A stretch of 60,495 bases of DNA from Alphaproteobacteria bacterium HGW-Alphaproteobacteria-3 (lineage in GTDB: Bacteria; Pseudomonadota; Alphaproteobacteria; Parvibaculales; Parvibaculaceae): positions 1 through 60,495 of the forward strand of contig PHEF01000048.1 of assembly GCA_002842875.1 (NCBI GenBank), read 5' to 3'. The position numbers and the translations under genes are program-made. This document shows, one piece after another, positions 51,789 to 60,432 of this stretch. The notes beneath the pieces were generated by a model. That model worked only from the letters and a program-made list of their open reading frames with translations. It was not told where the DNA came from and did no database searches. Each line of letters starts with the position of its first letter. The stretch's first letter is position 1.

Positions 51789-53765
51789 GGCCGCGCCCGG
51801 GAATGGCGTTTCCGAGGTTTCTTCGGCGAGCGGCCGTGGCACTTCGCAATATGGAACTTTCGGCAGCGTCACGGTGACGCTCGTGCCGGCGCCGGGTTCG
51901 CTCTCGATCGTCATGCGTCCGCCATGAAGCTCGGCGAGCGAGCGCACGAGTGCGAGGCCAAGACCGGTTCCCTGTTTGGCAAGCGCCGCATCCGTTGTCA
52001 CTTGCTCGAAGGGTTGACCGAGGCGTGCGATCTGGTCGGGTGGAATGCCGCGGCCGGTGTCGTTCACCGTCAAACGGACCTCGCCGCCGGATTCGGCCGC
52101 TTCGACCGAAATGCGGCCGCCTGCGGGTGTGAACTTCACGGCATTGGACAGCAGGTTGAGCATGATCTGCTTGAGGGCGCGCTCATCCGCCACGATCTCG
52201 CAGTCACCGCCGCAGGTGACCATGTGGACGATCTGCGCGCCGTTCTCCTCCGCATTGCCGCGCACGAGCCGGACGCAGGAATCGATCAACGCCTTTATAT
52301 CGAGCGTTTCGGGATGCAGCTCATATTTGCCGGCTTCGATTTTCGACATGTCGAGAATGTCGCTGATGAGATCGAGAAGGAGCGCGCCGCTATCGTTGAT
52401 GAGCTGCGCGTATTCCGAATAACGCTCATGACCGAGCGAACCGAACATTTCCATGCGCAGGATATCCGAGAAGCCAATGATCGCGTTGAGGGGCGTCCGG
52501 AGTTCATGGCTCATATTGGCGAGGAAGCGGGACTTGGTCCGGCTTGCGGCCTCGGCACGCTCGCGCGCCTCGAGAAGTTCCATTTCGTGATGCTTGCGCT
52601 CGCTGATGTCACGGGTGACGCCGATGACCTCGGCGGAGCGCCCGTCGGAACCGAGGGTGCGGCGCATGGTCGATTCGAGCCACACGTAATGGCCGTCCCT
52701 GTGCAGGAAGCGGTAGTCGAATTGCACCTGTTCGCCGTGCTGTACGCAGCGGAGGAAAGCCTTGCGAGCGCGCGGGAAATCGTCCGGATGGACAAGCTCT
52801 TCCGTGATCGGCTTGCCGTGAAACCCTTCCGGGCTGCGCCCCAGGATGCGCTCGATCGCCGGAGAAATGAACATGATGCGGGATTGCGCATCGTAGTAGG
52901 CCACCACGTCGGAGGCTTGTTCCGTCAGGAGCCGATACTTCGCTTCGCTCGCTTTCACCGCGAGCTCCGCCTCCACCTCTTCGTGCACATCCTCGGCGAG
53001 GCCGACCAGCGCGCCGATTTCGTGGAAGGCGTCGGCTTCCGCATAGACGTAGGTCTTGACGTAGCGGTAGCAGTTGTCGCCTGTCCGAAATCGCGTGACG
53101 CATGTAACGGGCTCGTGCGTCTCGAAGGCGTCGAGGAACTTCGACAGCAGTTCCCCGTGATCGTCCGGGTGGACGAGGTGTTCGTACCAGTCGCCGCCGG
53201 CGGGAAGTTTGTCTTCGTCGAGAGCGAGGATGCGGGCGACACCCCGCGACCATTGCGGCGCAGACTCTCCCTTCACCCAGCGCCAGTGCCCGAAGCGGGC
53301 AAGCCGTTCGGCCTCGCGAAGCTGGTGCTCGAGCCGGTAGGCATCGGTGACGTCACGGGAAACGCAGAGAATACCGGCGATGTCGGGATCTGCGAGGAGG
53401 TTGCGCGCATGCGTTTCGACGCGGAGCCAGCTTCCGTTTTCATGAGGCAGCCGGACCACCTCGATAATCTCGGCGTTGGGCACTCGCGCGCAATCCTCGA
53501 TCTTGCGGGCGATTCTTTCGCGGTCGTCGGGATGGACGAGATCGGTAATCTTCCGTCCCGTCAGCGCCTGCTCCATTCCGCCGAAAGCCTTGCGCACGGC
53601 AGGGCTCTGATAGGTGACGATGCCGTCGCGATCGAGAATGGTGAGAATGCCGCCAGCATTTTCGACGAGCGCGCGATAGAAATGCGCCCCCGAGGCCGCA
53701 AGGAGATCGTTCGCACGCGGTGCGTTATTCTCTCCCGAAGGTGTCCCGTCAGAAGGACGACCCAT
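51780..53765 (-). CDS. Sensor histidine kinase with three PAS domains
   Basis: 661-residue cytoplasmic-looking kinase without clear membrane segments. Three PAS domains cover roughly residues 25-140, 150-260 and 275-395, each ending in a PAC-like segment (for example GVTRDISERKHHEMELLEA). The phosphoacceptor is in FLANMSHELRTPLNAIIGFSDIL. The ATPase domain is complete: N-box LLSNAVKFTPAGG, G1 NDTGRGIP, G2 QGTGLGLALVRSLAELHGG. So unlike the protein at 4373 it should be active. No response regulator is next to it. The ATG at 53765 follows GGGGATTGGAA. The signal sensed is unknown. Confidence 0.92.
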   Translation of the reverse strand: MGRPSDGTPSGENNAPRANDLLAASGAHFYRALVENAGGILTILDRDGIVTYQSPAVRKAFGGMEQALTGRKITDLVHPDDRERIARKIEDCARVPNAEIIEVVRLPHENGSWLRVETHARNLLADPDIAGILCVSRDVTDAYRLEHQLREAERLARFGHWRWVKGESAPQWSRGVARILALDEDKLPAGGDWYEHLVHPDDHGELLSKFLDAFETHEPVTCVTRFRTGDNCYRYVKTYVYAEADAFHEIGALVGLAEDVHEEVEAELAVKASEAKYRLLTEQASDVVAYYDAQSRIMFISPAIERILGRSPEGFHGKPITEELVHPDDFPRARKAFLRCVQHGEQVQFDYRFLHRDGHYVWLESTMRRTLGSDGRSAEVIGVTRDISERKHHEMELLEARERAEAASRTKSRFLANMSHELRTPLNAIIGFSDILRMEMFGSLGHERYSEYAQLINDSGALLLDLISDILDMSKIEAGKYELHPETLDIKALIDSCVRLVRGNAEENGAQIVHMVTCGGDCEIVADERALKQIMLNLLSNAVKFTPAGGRISVEAAESGGEVRLTVNDTGRGIPPDQIARLGQPFEQVTTDAALAKQGTGLGLALVRSLAELHGGRMTIESEPGAGTSVTVTLPKVPYCEVPRPLAEETSETPFPGAAAG

Positions 53766-53919
53766 TTCCAATCCCCACTCCCGGCATGACGCCGCCCGAC
53801 GGCCGGCAAAATGCTGCCCGTATTACCCGGAATGGTAGGGCTATTTGTTTAACGTTCCCTTGAACCGCGTGACGCGGGTAAGAGAACGCTAACCATGTTT
53901 TCCGCAGTGAACCTGGCGA

Positions 53920-54987
53920 TCAGGGGCGCTGTATGATCTGCCATGCATGCTCGGCGAGATTGCGGCAGGCATCGCCGAGGGTTTTCGCCCGTTCCGAACT
54001 CGCATTGCCGTCGAGGCCGCGCTTGTAGACGCCCTGGCTGATGGAGGCGAGGCGGAACATGGAGAAGGCGAGATAGAAGTTCCAGTGCGGAATGCCATCG
54101 CGGCCCGCATGGCGGCAATACTCGGCGACGAATTCCTCTTCGGTCGGCACGCCCGGCGTCTTTGTCCGGTCGATGGGTTCCGCGCCGCCGGCCACGCCGA
54201 GAAGATCGTACATGCAGGTGTAGGCGACATCGGCAAACGGATGGCCGATGGTGCAGAGTTCCCAGTCGAGCACGGCGATCATGCGCGGATCGGTGGTATG
54301 GAACATCGTGTTGCCGAGACGATAATCGCCATGGGCGATCGTCACCGACGGCTCGTCTGGAATATGTTCCGGCAGATATTTGATGAGCTCTTCCATCGCC
54401 GCAACATCGGCGGTCTGCGCGCCGCGATATTGCTTGATCCAGCGTCCGATCTGACGCTCGAAATAGTTGCCGGACTTTCCGAAATCGCCCAGACCGGCCT
54501 TCTCGTAATCGACCTTGTGGAGCTTCGCGAGGTTTTCGGCGAGGTTGGCGTAGACGGCGCGGCGCTCTTCCTCGCTCGACGCCGGCATGACCGGCTCGCG
54601 AAACACCCGGCCTTCCATGAAGTCCATGACATAGAACGACGTGCCGATGATGCTGTCGTCTTCGCAAAGCGCATACATGTGCGGCACGGGAACGCCGGTC
54701 CCGGCAAGTGCCTTCATCACCCGGTATTCGCGGTCGACCTGATGCGCGCTCGCGAGGAGCTGCCCGGGCGGCTTCTTGCGCATCACATAGCGTTTGCGGC
54801 CGCCGGGGCCGCTCGTCGTGAGCAGGAAAGTCGGGTTCGATTGACCGCCCTCGAACTGACGGACTTCGAGGTCGCCGCCGAAACCTTCCACCGCCTCGCG
54901 GCAGAAATTTTCAAGGCGCTTCACATCGAAGCGGTGCGCCTCGCGGATGGGCGTCGTTTCCAGATCGGCTTGCGTGGCCTCGGCCAT
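53920..54987 (-). CDS. APH-like phosphotransferase family protein, paralogue 2
   Basis: 355-residue homologue of the protein at 23114. It shares QFEGGQSNPTFLLTT, the lysine segment YVMRKKPPGQLLASAHQVDREY, the catalytic loop IAHGDYRLGN and VLDWELCTIGHPFADVAY. Like its paralogue it belongs with the kinase domain of ACAD10/11 and probably acts on a hydroxyacyl substrate. The damaged ACAD11-like gene at 49874 is nearby. GGGGAGAGG precedes the ATG. Confidence 0.88.
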   Translation of the reverse strand: MAEATQADLETTPIREAHRFDVKRLENFCREAVEGFGGDLEVRQFEGGQSNPTFLLTTSGPGGRKRYVMRKKPPGQLLASAHQVDREYRVMKALAGTGVPVPHMYALCEDDSIIGTSFYVMDFMEGRVFREPVMPASSEEERRAVYANLAENLAKLHKVDYEKAGLGDFGKSGNYFERQIGRWIKQYRGAQTADVAAMEELIKYLPEHIPDEPSVTIAHGDYRLGNTMFHTTDPRMIAVLDWELCTIGHPFADVAYTCMYDLLGVAGGAEPIDRTKTPGVPTEEEFVAEYCRHAGRDGIPHWNFYLAFSMFRLASISQGVYKRGLDGNASSERAKTLGDACRNLAEHAWQIIQRP

Positions 54988-55088
54988 CTTCCTCTCCCCG
55001 AAGAAATATCTTTAAGGGGAGACTTAGCACGCACTTGCGGACCGGCAAAGACAACGCCACCGGATGCAGCGGCCGCCTCGCCGGGAGG

Positions 55089-56111
55089 TCAGGCCGCGTC
55101 CTGATTTTCCTCGAAGCCTTCCGACATCACGCCCGAAACCCGCCGCCGCCGCGCATTGTGGATGACGGAGCCGGGTCTGTCGTCGGTATCGGGGCGAGAC
55201 GTCGCCATGCGGATCACTTCCTTGTAGCCCGACTTCGTCTCGATCCGCTCGCCATATCCGTTGGCGATCAGGAAGGCGCGGGTCCTGGGCAGGTTGTAGC
55301 AAGGCACCCACATCAGGAGGTGGTGTTCGACGTGATAGTTCACCCAGTAAGGCGCGACGAGCGCACGCTCCAGCAGGTTTGCCTTCGTCGTGCGGGCATT
55401 GCCGAAGGGATCGTTATTGTCCGGCACCATCGCGTGTTCGGCGATGTTGCGGATACGGGTAATCGCCTGATGCCAGGTAAGGAAGGGCACGAGCCAGAGC
55501 GCGAAATAGAGATACCAGTGACCGCTGGCCGCGAGCACGCCGAAGACGGCAAGTTGCGCGAGCGTCGCGCGGCCGAGCTTGTCCCGGTAATTTTTCAGAC
55601 GCTGCTCGAGCGTCCAATCGGCCTTGCCGAGCGCGTTGAGAATCTGCGCCTTTCGCTGCTGGTATCCAGTCTGGCCGGTGATGTCGCGAACCATCTTGCG
55701 CCTGAAGCTCTTGCGCGTGATGGGGAAGGGCGCGGAGAGGATGAGGTCGGGGTCTTCCAGCTGCTGGGTGTTGGCATGATGCTTCAGGTGGTAACGGCGG
55801 TAGGCGCCGGTTTCCGCCATCATCGGATAGGCGCAAAGCCACTGATTGAGGAACATGTTGAGCTTCTGGTTCTGCGTGAGAATGCCATGTGCGCCGTCAT
55901 GCATGAGAATGGCGAGGCCGAGCTGACGCGCGCCGATCACCATGACGGCGAGAACGTAGGTGAGCGGGTTGGGGAAGGCGACGAAGACAGCCATCGCGCC
56001 GAAGATGACACCCCAGGCATGAAGCACAAGCCAGGCGCCGCGCAGGTCCGAACGCTTGCGCACCAGCGCAAGTTGTTCCGGAGACAGAAGATCCTTTGCC
56101 AGTGCGCTCAT
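55089..56111 (-). CDS. Membrane fatty-acid desaturase
   Basis: 340-residue di-iron desaturase with several hydrophobic helices and the three histidine boxes: MHDGAHG (about residue 70), YHLKHHANTQ (about 107) and YHVEHHLLM (about 258). It introduces a double bond into an acyl chain, probably to adjust membrane fluidity; regiospecificity is unknown. The start ATG overlaps the stop of the TetR gene (ATGA), so the regulator and desaturase form one operon read from the operator at 56793-56808. Confidence 0.92.
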   Translation of the reverse strand: MSALAKDLLSPEQLALVRKRSDLRGAWLVLHAWGVIFGAMAVFVAFPNPLTYVLAVMVIGARQLGLAILMHDGAHGILTQNQKLNMFLNQWLCAYPMMAETGAYRRYHLKHHANTQQLEDPDLILSAPFPITRKSFRRKMVRDITGQTGYQQRKAQILNALGKADWTLEQRLKNYRDKLGRATLAQLAVFGVLAASGHWYLYFALWLVPFLTWHQAITRIRNIAEHAMVPDNNDPFGNARTTKANLLERALVAPYWVNYHVEHHLLMWVPCYNLPRTRAFLIANGYGERIETKSGYKEVIRMATSRPDTDDRPGSVIHNARRRRVSGVMSEGFEENQDAA

Positions 56112-56764
56112 GCTGTTGTTCTCCGTTCCTTGATTCTCGTCTTGCCGCTCGCCCGCGCAACGCCCGCGCCGGCAAGGCAGAAGTTCACGATTTCCTCGAC
56201 CGTTCGGTCGGGATTGCTGTCGAGTTCATGCGATTCAGGTGCCAGCGGTCCGATCAGCGCCGTCGGGATGGCGCCCGCGATGCAGGCCGCCGCGATCCGA
56301 ACGTCGATCCGCCTGAGTTCGCCGTCGTCGATCCCGTCTTCGATGATGCGGGCGAAAATGTCGGCATGCGTGCGGCGGAAGAAGGCGCGTTCCTCGGCAA
56401 GGTTCACATCGAGCGGCTCGGCAAGCAGCGCATAGGCGAGCCGGCGCCCGCGCACCGCACGTCCAGCGAAGGTACGCAGCACTTTCACCAGCCTTTCACT
56501 TGCCGGTTCGTCGCTGGACGCAATCTCCGCGAGCATGCCCATTTCGCGGGCCGACACCTCGCGGAAGACCTGACGGCAGAGCGCTTCCTTGGATGAGAAA
56601 TAGCGATAGAGAGTGCCGGTGGCGACGCCTGCCTTCTTCGCGACTTCGGTCATTTGCACCGCAGCAAAACCGCCCTCGGCCACGAGACCGCGCGCGGCAT
56701 CGAGGATGCTGCGGCGCGTGTCGGCGAGGCGGGCCGTCACCTTGTCTGTCTTGCGGTAAGCCAA
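56108..56764 (-). CDS. TetR-family regulator of the desaturase operon
   Basis: 218-residue repressor. The DNA-binding part is ARLADTRRSILDAARGLVAEGGFAAVQMTEVAKKAGVATGTLYRYFSSKEAL (about residues 11-62). The frame starts with TTG at 56764, and I accept it because a perfect GGAGG lies eight bases upstream and no ATG is available. A 16-base perfect palindrome is 29 bases before the start. It is coupled to the desaturase gene by ATGA. Fatty acyl-CoA is the likely ligand, by analogy with other desaturase regulators. Confidence 0.9.
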   Translation of the reverse strand: MAYRKTDKVTARLADTRRSILDAARGLVAEGGFAAVQMTEVAKKAGVATGTLYRYFSSKEALCRQVFREVSAREMGMLAEIASSDEPASERLVKVLRTFAGRAVRGRRLAYALLAEPLDVNLAEERAFFRRTHADIFARIIEDGIDDGELRRIDVRIAAACIAGAIPTALIGPLAPESHELDSNPDRTVEEIVNFCLAGAGVARASGKTRIKERRTTA

Positions 56765-56792
56765 GATATGAACCTCCGTTCACTCACAAGGA

Positions 56793-56808
56793 ATGAACCA
56801 TGGTTCAT
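56793..56808. promoter_or_regulatory. 16-base perfect palindrome, candidate TetR operator
   Basis: ATGAACCATGGTTCAT reads the same on both strands. It lies in the leader of the TetR-desaturase operon. Nearby, GTGAGTGAAC (minus strand, 56786..56777) resembles one half of the operators of the TetR gene at 18110, but the second half is absent. Confidence 0.65.
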
Positions 56809-56853
56809 GATCGAGCGTCAAGAGCAGAGCCGGAGATCGGGATGAAGGACAGC

Positions 56854-56901
56854 AAAAAGCCCGGCCCCTGCGCGCTCAAGAAAGGCGCAGGAAACCGGGC
56901 C
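56854..56901 (-). terminator. Rho-independent terminator of the 57-residue gene
   Basis: On the minus strand GGCCCGG-ttt-CCTGCGC and GCGCAGG-gg-CCGGGC form a long hairpin (about 13 base pairs with one internal bulge) followed by TTTTTG. It lies 18 bases past the stop at 56919 and before the desaturase regulator, so it closes the short gene's transcript. Confidence 0.85.
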
Positions 56902-56918
56902 AGTTCGGTGCGCGTGGC

Positions 56919-57092
56919 TCAGTCGGCGGCGCGAAGGGCCGACGAAAATCCGCGACCGTCCTTCGGCTTTGCCGGCGCGCGGCGTGCCGGGACGGCACGA
57001 TCGTTGGCGACGGCATACCAATGCGCCTGACCCGTGAAAAGCTCAGCGGCGAGTGCCGCATCGTGGAGCCACTGTTTATAGATTTTCTTCAT
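56919..57092 (-). CDS. 57-residue protein of unknown function with its own transcription unit
   Basis: I do not recognise this gene. It encodes a 57-residue protein beginning MKKIYKQWLHDAALAAELF and continuing with an aromatic GQAHWYAV segment. The second half is basic and proline-rich (PARRAPAKPKDGRGF). There is no signal peptide. It is very probably real: a perfect Shine-Dalgarno GGAGG sits six bases before the ATG, a promoter-like pair and operator-like palindrome lie at 57112-57155, and a strong terminator follows. It is transcribed alone, divergent from the MFS gene at 57246. The N-terminal half could form an amphipathic helix. Confidence 0.75.
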   Translation of the reverse strand: MKKIYKQWLHDAALAAELFTGQAHWYAVANDRAVPARRAPAKPKDGRGFSSALRAAD

Positions 57093-57111
57093 CTCGACCT
57101 CCTTACGGAGA

Positions 57112-57155
57112 ATGTTGCGATGCAACATATGTAACGCCGCCGCAGCCGGAATCAA
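57112..57155 (-). promoter_or_regulatory. Promoter and operator-like inverted repeat of the 57-residue gene
   Basis: On the minus strand TTGATT (57155..57150) and TACATA (57133..57128), 16 bases apart, form a modest promoter. Directly after it, ATGTTGC-ATC-GCAACAT (57128..57112) is a 7-base inverted repeat with a three-base centre, placed where a repressor would cover the start site. The divergent MFS gene begins 118 bases to the right, so the site could regulate both. Confidence 0.5.
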
Positions 57156-57245
57156 GCAGGCACGGCTGCGGCAAAACGACTTGCATGGAAAGGACGCGAC
57201 TTGGCGCGCGGCATGCGGCATACAACCGCCGAAGGAAAGCCGCCG

Positions 57246-58402
57246 ATGACCGACATCCAGAAATCCGAAGACACGCCCGCCGGACTGTTCCGCCTGCGCG
57301 ATTTCAGATTCTACATTTCCGGACGCTTCCTCGGCACGCTCGGCATGCTGATTCAATCGGTGGCGGTGGGCTGGCAAGTCTATGACATCACGGAGAGCCC
57401 GCTCGCGCTCGGTTATGTGGGGCTCGCGCAATTCCTGCCGATCGTTCTGCTGACGCTGCCCGCGGGCGACATCGCCGACCGCGTCGACCGGCGCATCATC
57501 GTGGCGGGCGCGGGCCTTCTCGAAGCGGCGGCGGCGGGCTGGCTGATCCTCCTCACACTGACGCATTCTGGCGACGTCACCTGGTTCTACGCCGCGCTCG
57601 CGCTCTTCGGATGCGCGCGCGCCTTCATGGCGCCCGCCGCACGAAGCTTCGTGCCGCTGCTCGTCACGGCGAGGCAATTGCCGCGCGCCATCGCGGTGAG
57701 CTCGTCGACCTTCCAGGTCGCGGTGATCACGGGACCGGCCATCGGCGGCGGGCTCTATCTCTTCGGTCCCGTCTTCGTCTATGCCGTTTGCGCGGCGCTC
57801 TTCATGACGGTCGCACTCGCCTTCCTCGCGATCCGCACGCGCCCGCCCGTCCAGCCGCATGCGCCCGCGACATCCGCCTTCACGCGCGTGACGGCGGGCA
57901 TCGCCTATATGCGGCGCACGCCCATCGTGCTCGGCGCAATCTCGCTCGACCTCTTCGCGGTACTGCTCGGCGGCGCCGTCGCGCTGCTGCCGATCTATGC
58001 GCGCGACATATTGCATGTGGGACCGGAGGGCCTCGGCCTCATGCGCTCCGCACCCGCCATCCGATTGTCTTCGGATTGTCGGAAAATTTCTGGCTGACGC
58101 TCGGCGCGCTCGCCGTGATGGGCGGCGCCGACATGGTGAGCGTCAACATCCGCTCGACGCTCATTCCGCTCGCGACGCCGCAACAGATGCTCGGCCGCGT
58201 GACGGCGGTGGAAATGCTTTTCATCGGCGCATCGAACGAGCTTGGCGAATTCGAATCGGGCGTGACGGCGGCGTGGTTCGGCACGGTGCCTGCCGTCGTG
58301 ATCGGCGGCATAGGCACGCTCGGCGTCGTCGGATTATGGATGTGGCTCTTTCCGGATCTGCGGAAGGTCGACAAGCTCGAAGACGTGAAACCGCAGCAAT
58401 GA
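57246..58402 (+). pseudogene. Major facilitator (MFS_3-like) transporter with an internal deletion and frame break
   Basis: The N-terminal part, from MTDIQKSEDTPAGLFRLRDF, has about eight membrane helices and runs to GPEGLGLMRSAPAI near 58063. In another frame the protein continues IVFGLSENFWLTLGALAVMGGADMVSV through GASNELGEFESGVTAAWFG to the normal C terminus at 58402. About 25-30 residues (one loop and one helix) expected between these are missing, and the loss is not a multiple of three. Family members export siderophores or drugs. Whether the loss is real or an assembly fault is open. The stop is 21 bases from that of the convergent ubiA. Confidence 0.82.
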
Positions 58403-58423
58403 CGGGCTTTTACGCGATCTGAC

Positions 58424-59341
58424 TTATGCGACCTGTCCGGCGACGATGGCGACGAAGACGACGAGGCCGAAGTCGCGGTTGGAGCGGAAGAGACGCAGGC
58501 AGCGCACGGGATCGCCGATGTCGAGCGTGACGATCTGCCAGACGAGAAGCGCGGCGGCGAGCGCGACGACCGGATAGAAGAAGAAGCCGAGACCGGCGAG
58601 CGCGCCTGCGGCGAGCAGCGCGGCGATCATCAAGCCGTAGAAAACCCAGAGCCATTTTGCCGTCGATGCGCCGAGCTTCAGCGCGGAGGACTTGACGCCG
58701 ATCAGTGCGTCGTCTTCCTTGTCCTGATGCGCGTAGATCGTGTCGTAGCCGACGGTCCAGGCAACCGCACCGAGATAGAGGAGGATCGGTGCGAGAGAAA
58801 GCTCGCCGCGAACGGCGGCCCATCCCATCAGCGCGCCCCAGTTGAAGGCGAGGCCGAGCACGAGCTGCGGCCAGTTGGTGATGCGCTTCATGAAGGGATA
58901 GATCGCGACGAGAAGGAGCGACGAGAAGCCGAGTGCGATTGCAAAACTGTTGAAGGTGAGCAGCACCAGAAGACCGATGAGGCATTGAAGCGCGAGGAAA
59001 CCCCATGCCTGTTTGACGCTGATCGCGCCCGACGGAATGGGACGTGCCCTTGTGCGCGCGACGGCGGCATCGATATCGCGGTCGACGATGTCGTTCCATG
59101 TGCAGCCCGCGCCGCGCATCGCGACCGAGCCGGCGAAGAAGAGGGCGAGAAGCACGAGCGAGGGGAAGCCATCGCTCGCAAGCGCGACGGACCACCAGCA
59201 GGGCAGCAGCAGCAGCCACCAGCCGATGGGCCGGTCGAGCCGCGCGAGCCGCGCATAGGGACGGAACGGAGCGGGCGCATGCGTGTCCACCCAGTTCTCG
59301 GGCGGCGCATCGGCAACGCGGTCCTCGGCTCTCTCTTTCAT
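58424..59341 (-). CDS. ubiA: 4-hydroxybenzoate polyprenyltransferase
   Basis: 305-residue membrane prenyltransferase that joins the polyprenyl chain to 4-hydroxybenzoate in ubiquinone synthesis. Both aspartate motifs are present: TWNDIVDRDIDAAVARTRARPIPSG (about residues 81-105) and GYDTIYAHQDKEDDALIG. About eight hydrophobic helices are visible. I used MKERAEDRVADAPPENW at 59341, although it lacks a Shine-Dalgarno; longer forms run through the repeat element at 59450-59518 and are unlikely. With ubiD it places two ubiquinone genes in the window. Confidence 0.95.
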   Translation of the reverse strand: MKERAEDRVADAPPENWVDTHAPAPFRPYARLARLDRPIGWWLLLLPCWWSVALASDGFPSLVLLALFFAGSVAMRGAGCTWNDIVDRDIDAAVARTRARPIPSGAISVKQAWGFLALQCLIGLLVLLTFNSFAIALGFSSLLLVAIYPFMKRITNWPQLVLGLAFNWGALMGWAAVRGELSLAPILLYLGAVAWTVGYDTIYAHQDKEDDALIGVKSSALKLGASTAKWLWVFYGLMIAALLAAGALAGLGFFFYPVVALAAALLVWQIVTLDIGDPVRCLRLFRSNRDFGLVVFVAIVAGQVA

Positions 59342-59449
59342 GGGCAATCCGGAATACAGTGTACGGACGATCCAGCCTTTCCGGGCCGGATTCGCAAGCG
59401 CGAGACTAGCCTCTCGGCGGCCGCATTGCACCTGCGAGAAGGCGGCCCG

Positions 59450-59518
59450 GACCGGGGATAAAGCGCCCCGATTCGGCCCGGCTGTCACACGAACGTCATC
59501 GAAACGTCATGAAAGCCG
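59450..59518 (+). repeat. 69-base intergenic element, copy 2, with triple PHO-box-like repeats
   Basis: Gap-free match to 17907-17975. The hairpin CGGGG-ATAAAGCG-CCCCG is followed by CTGTCAC (59482-59488), ACGTCAT (59493-59499) and ACGTCAT (59504-59510) at 11-base spacing. The element abuts the stop of the NUDIX gene (59519) and lies 109 bases upstream of ubiA, in the opposite orientation to both genes. This weakens a simple PHO-box reading and favours a dispersed element. Confidence 0.6.
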
Positions 59519-60013
59519 TCAGGGGGCGATTTCGAGGGGCGAGGCGGGGATATCTCCGGCTATGAGCGCTGGAAGATGCTGCACCAGCGAAGTCGGGAAG
59601 ATCATTTCGGGTGTGGAGCGGAGTTCGTCGAGCGTCCACCACTTCATGTCCTGGATGACTTCGCGCTCCAGCGCGGTCCACCCGCTCCGGTTGAGAGCGG
59701 TTGTATCGGTGCGCGCCAGGACGAAGTTTTCCTGCATCAGCCGGTTTTTGCCGTGGACGCAAAGCACATGCTCGGTGGTCCAGACCGCCGGACCGAGTGC
59801 GGCATCGGCCAGACCCGTCTCCTCGAGAAGTTCCCGTCTTGCCGCTGTGGCAACATCCTCTCCGGGCTCCATCTCGCCACCAATGGTGACCCAATAGGCG
59901 CGCTCCAGCACTTTGCCCTCCGCATTGCCGACATTCGGGTCGTGCATCCGGATGAGGAGGAGGCGGTCCGCCGGGTCGAGCAGGAGGACGCGGGCTGTCT
60001 TTCGAGGGAGCAT
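59519..60013 (-). CDS. NUDIX hydrolase
   Basis: 164-residue pyrophosphohydrolase. The Nudix box GGEMEPGEDVATAARRELLEETGL (about residues 44-67) fits GX5EX7REUXEEXGU exactly, so the metal site is intact. Substrates of such proteins include nucleoside diphosphate derivatives, and this one cannot be specified. It lies upstream of ubiA in the same direction, but the element at 59450-59518 is between them. Confidence 0.92.
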   Translation of the reverse strand: MLPRKTARVLLLDPADRLLLIRMHDPNVGNAEGKVLERAYWVTIGGEMEPGEDVATAARRELLEETGLADAALGPAVWTTEHVLCVHGKNRLMQENFVLARTDTTALNRSGWTALEREVIQDMKWWTLDELRSTPEMIFPTSLVQHLPALIAGDIPASPLEIAP

Positions 60014-60119
60014 GTGATTGCTTCAGTGGTTCAGTCCGATTTTATTATGACAGGTTCACTGCGATCCGGCTTTCGAGAGCTTGTTCCTGGAATCCGCGAC
60101 GATTGGAACGGAGGGCACG

Positions 60120-60269
60120 ATGCATAGAGAAAGCGACCGGGGGGCTGCGGAAGCGAGATGGTGGTTCCAGAGGCCAACGCCGCTCTGGTTTGGGCTTCTG
60201 GTGGTACTGATCTCACTTTGTTCGGTGGGTCTCGGAATTTGGGCGGCGGTCAGGCTCAGCGTCACCTAG
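60120..60269 (+). CDS. Small single-pass membrane protein of unknown function
   Basis: 49-residue protein starting MHRESDRGAAEARWWF with one hydrophobic helix (about residues 20-43, WFGLLVVLISLCSVGLGIWAAV). I chose the ATG at 60120 because GGAGGG lies five bases before it; an in-frame codon at 60081 has no such site. I do not recognise the family. Tiny membrane proteins of this size often modulate a larger complex. No partner gene is adjacent. Confidence 0.6.
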   Translation: MHRESDRGAAEARWWFQRPTPLWFGLLVVLISLCSVGLGIWAAVRLSVT

Positions 60270-60288
60270 GTTTGCCTGAATGAGAGAA

Positions 60289-60371
60289 TGTCATTCCGGC
60301 GAAAGCCGGAATCCATCTGACGCGGCGGCAAGGCGAGGGGCTCATGGGCCCCGGCTTTCGCCGGGGTGACA
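60289..60371. repeat. Palindromic intergenic repeat, family C
   Basis: The 83-base segment opens TGTCATTCCGGCGAAAGCCGG and closes CCCCGGCTTTCGCCGGGGTGACA, two facing GC-rich hairpins around CGAAAGC/GCTTTCG. It is the common 'CATTCCGGCGAAAGCCGGAATCC' style of alphaproteobacterial intergenic repeat. One copy is seen here. Confidence 0.75.
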
Positions 60372-60397
60372 AATTTGTTTTTGGCGGCGCCCTTCGC

Positions 60398-60432
60398 CGT
60401 CATTGCGAGGAGGCCGCAGGCCGACGAAGCAA
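60398..60432. repeat. Half copy of repeat family A at the right edge
   Basis: CGTCATTGCGAGG followed by AGGCCGCAGGCCGACGAAGCAA matches the left arm of the copies at 21106 and 26967, but the right arm is absent. From about 60433 the sequence is unlike the family and ends the window with GGCGTTAAGGATGAC, a ribosome-binding-site-plus-ATG look. This may be the edge of an inserted element, but the window is too short to tell. Confidence 0.55.

Noticed and set aside
51924..53789. 621-codon open frame on the + strand
   Set aside because: Antisense to the triple-PAS histidine kinase, which has every catalytic motif.
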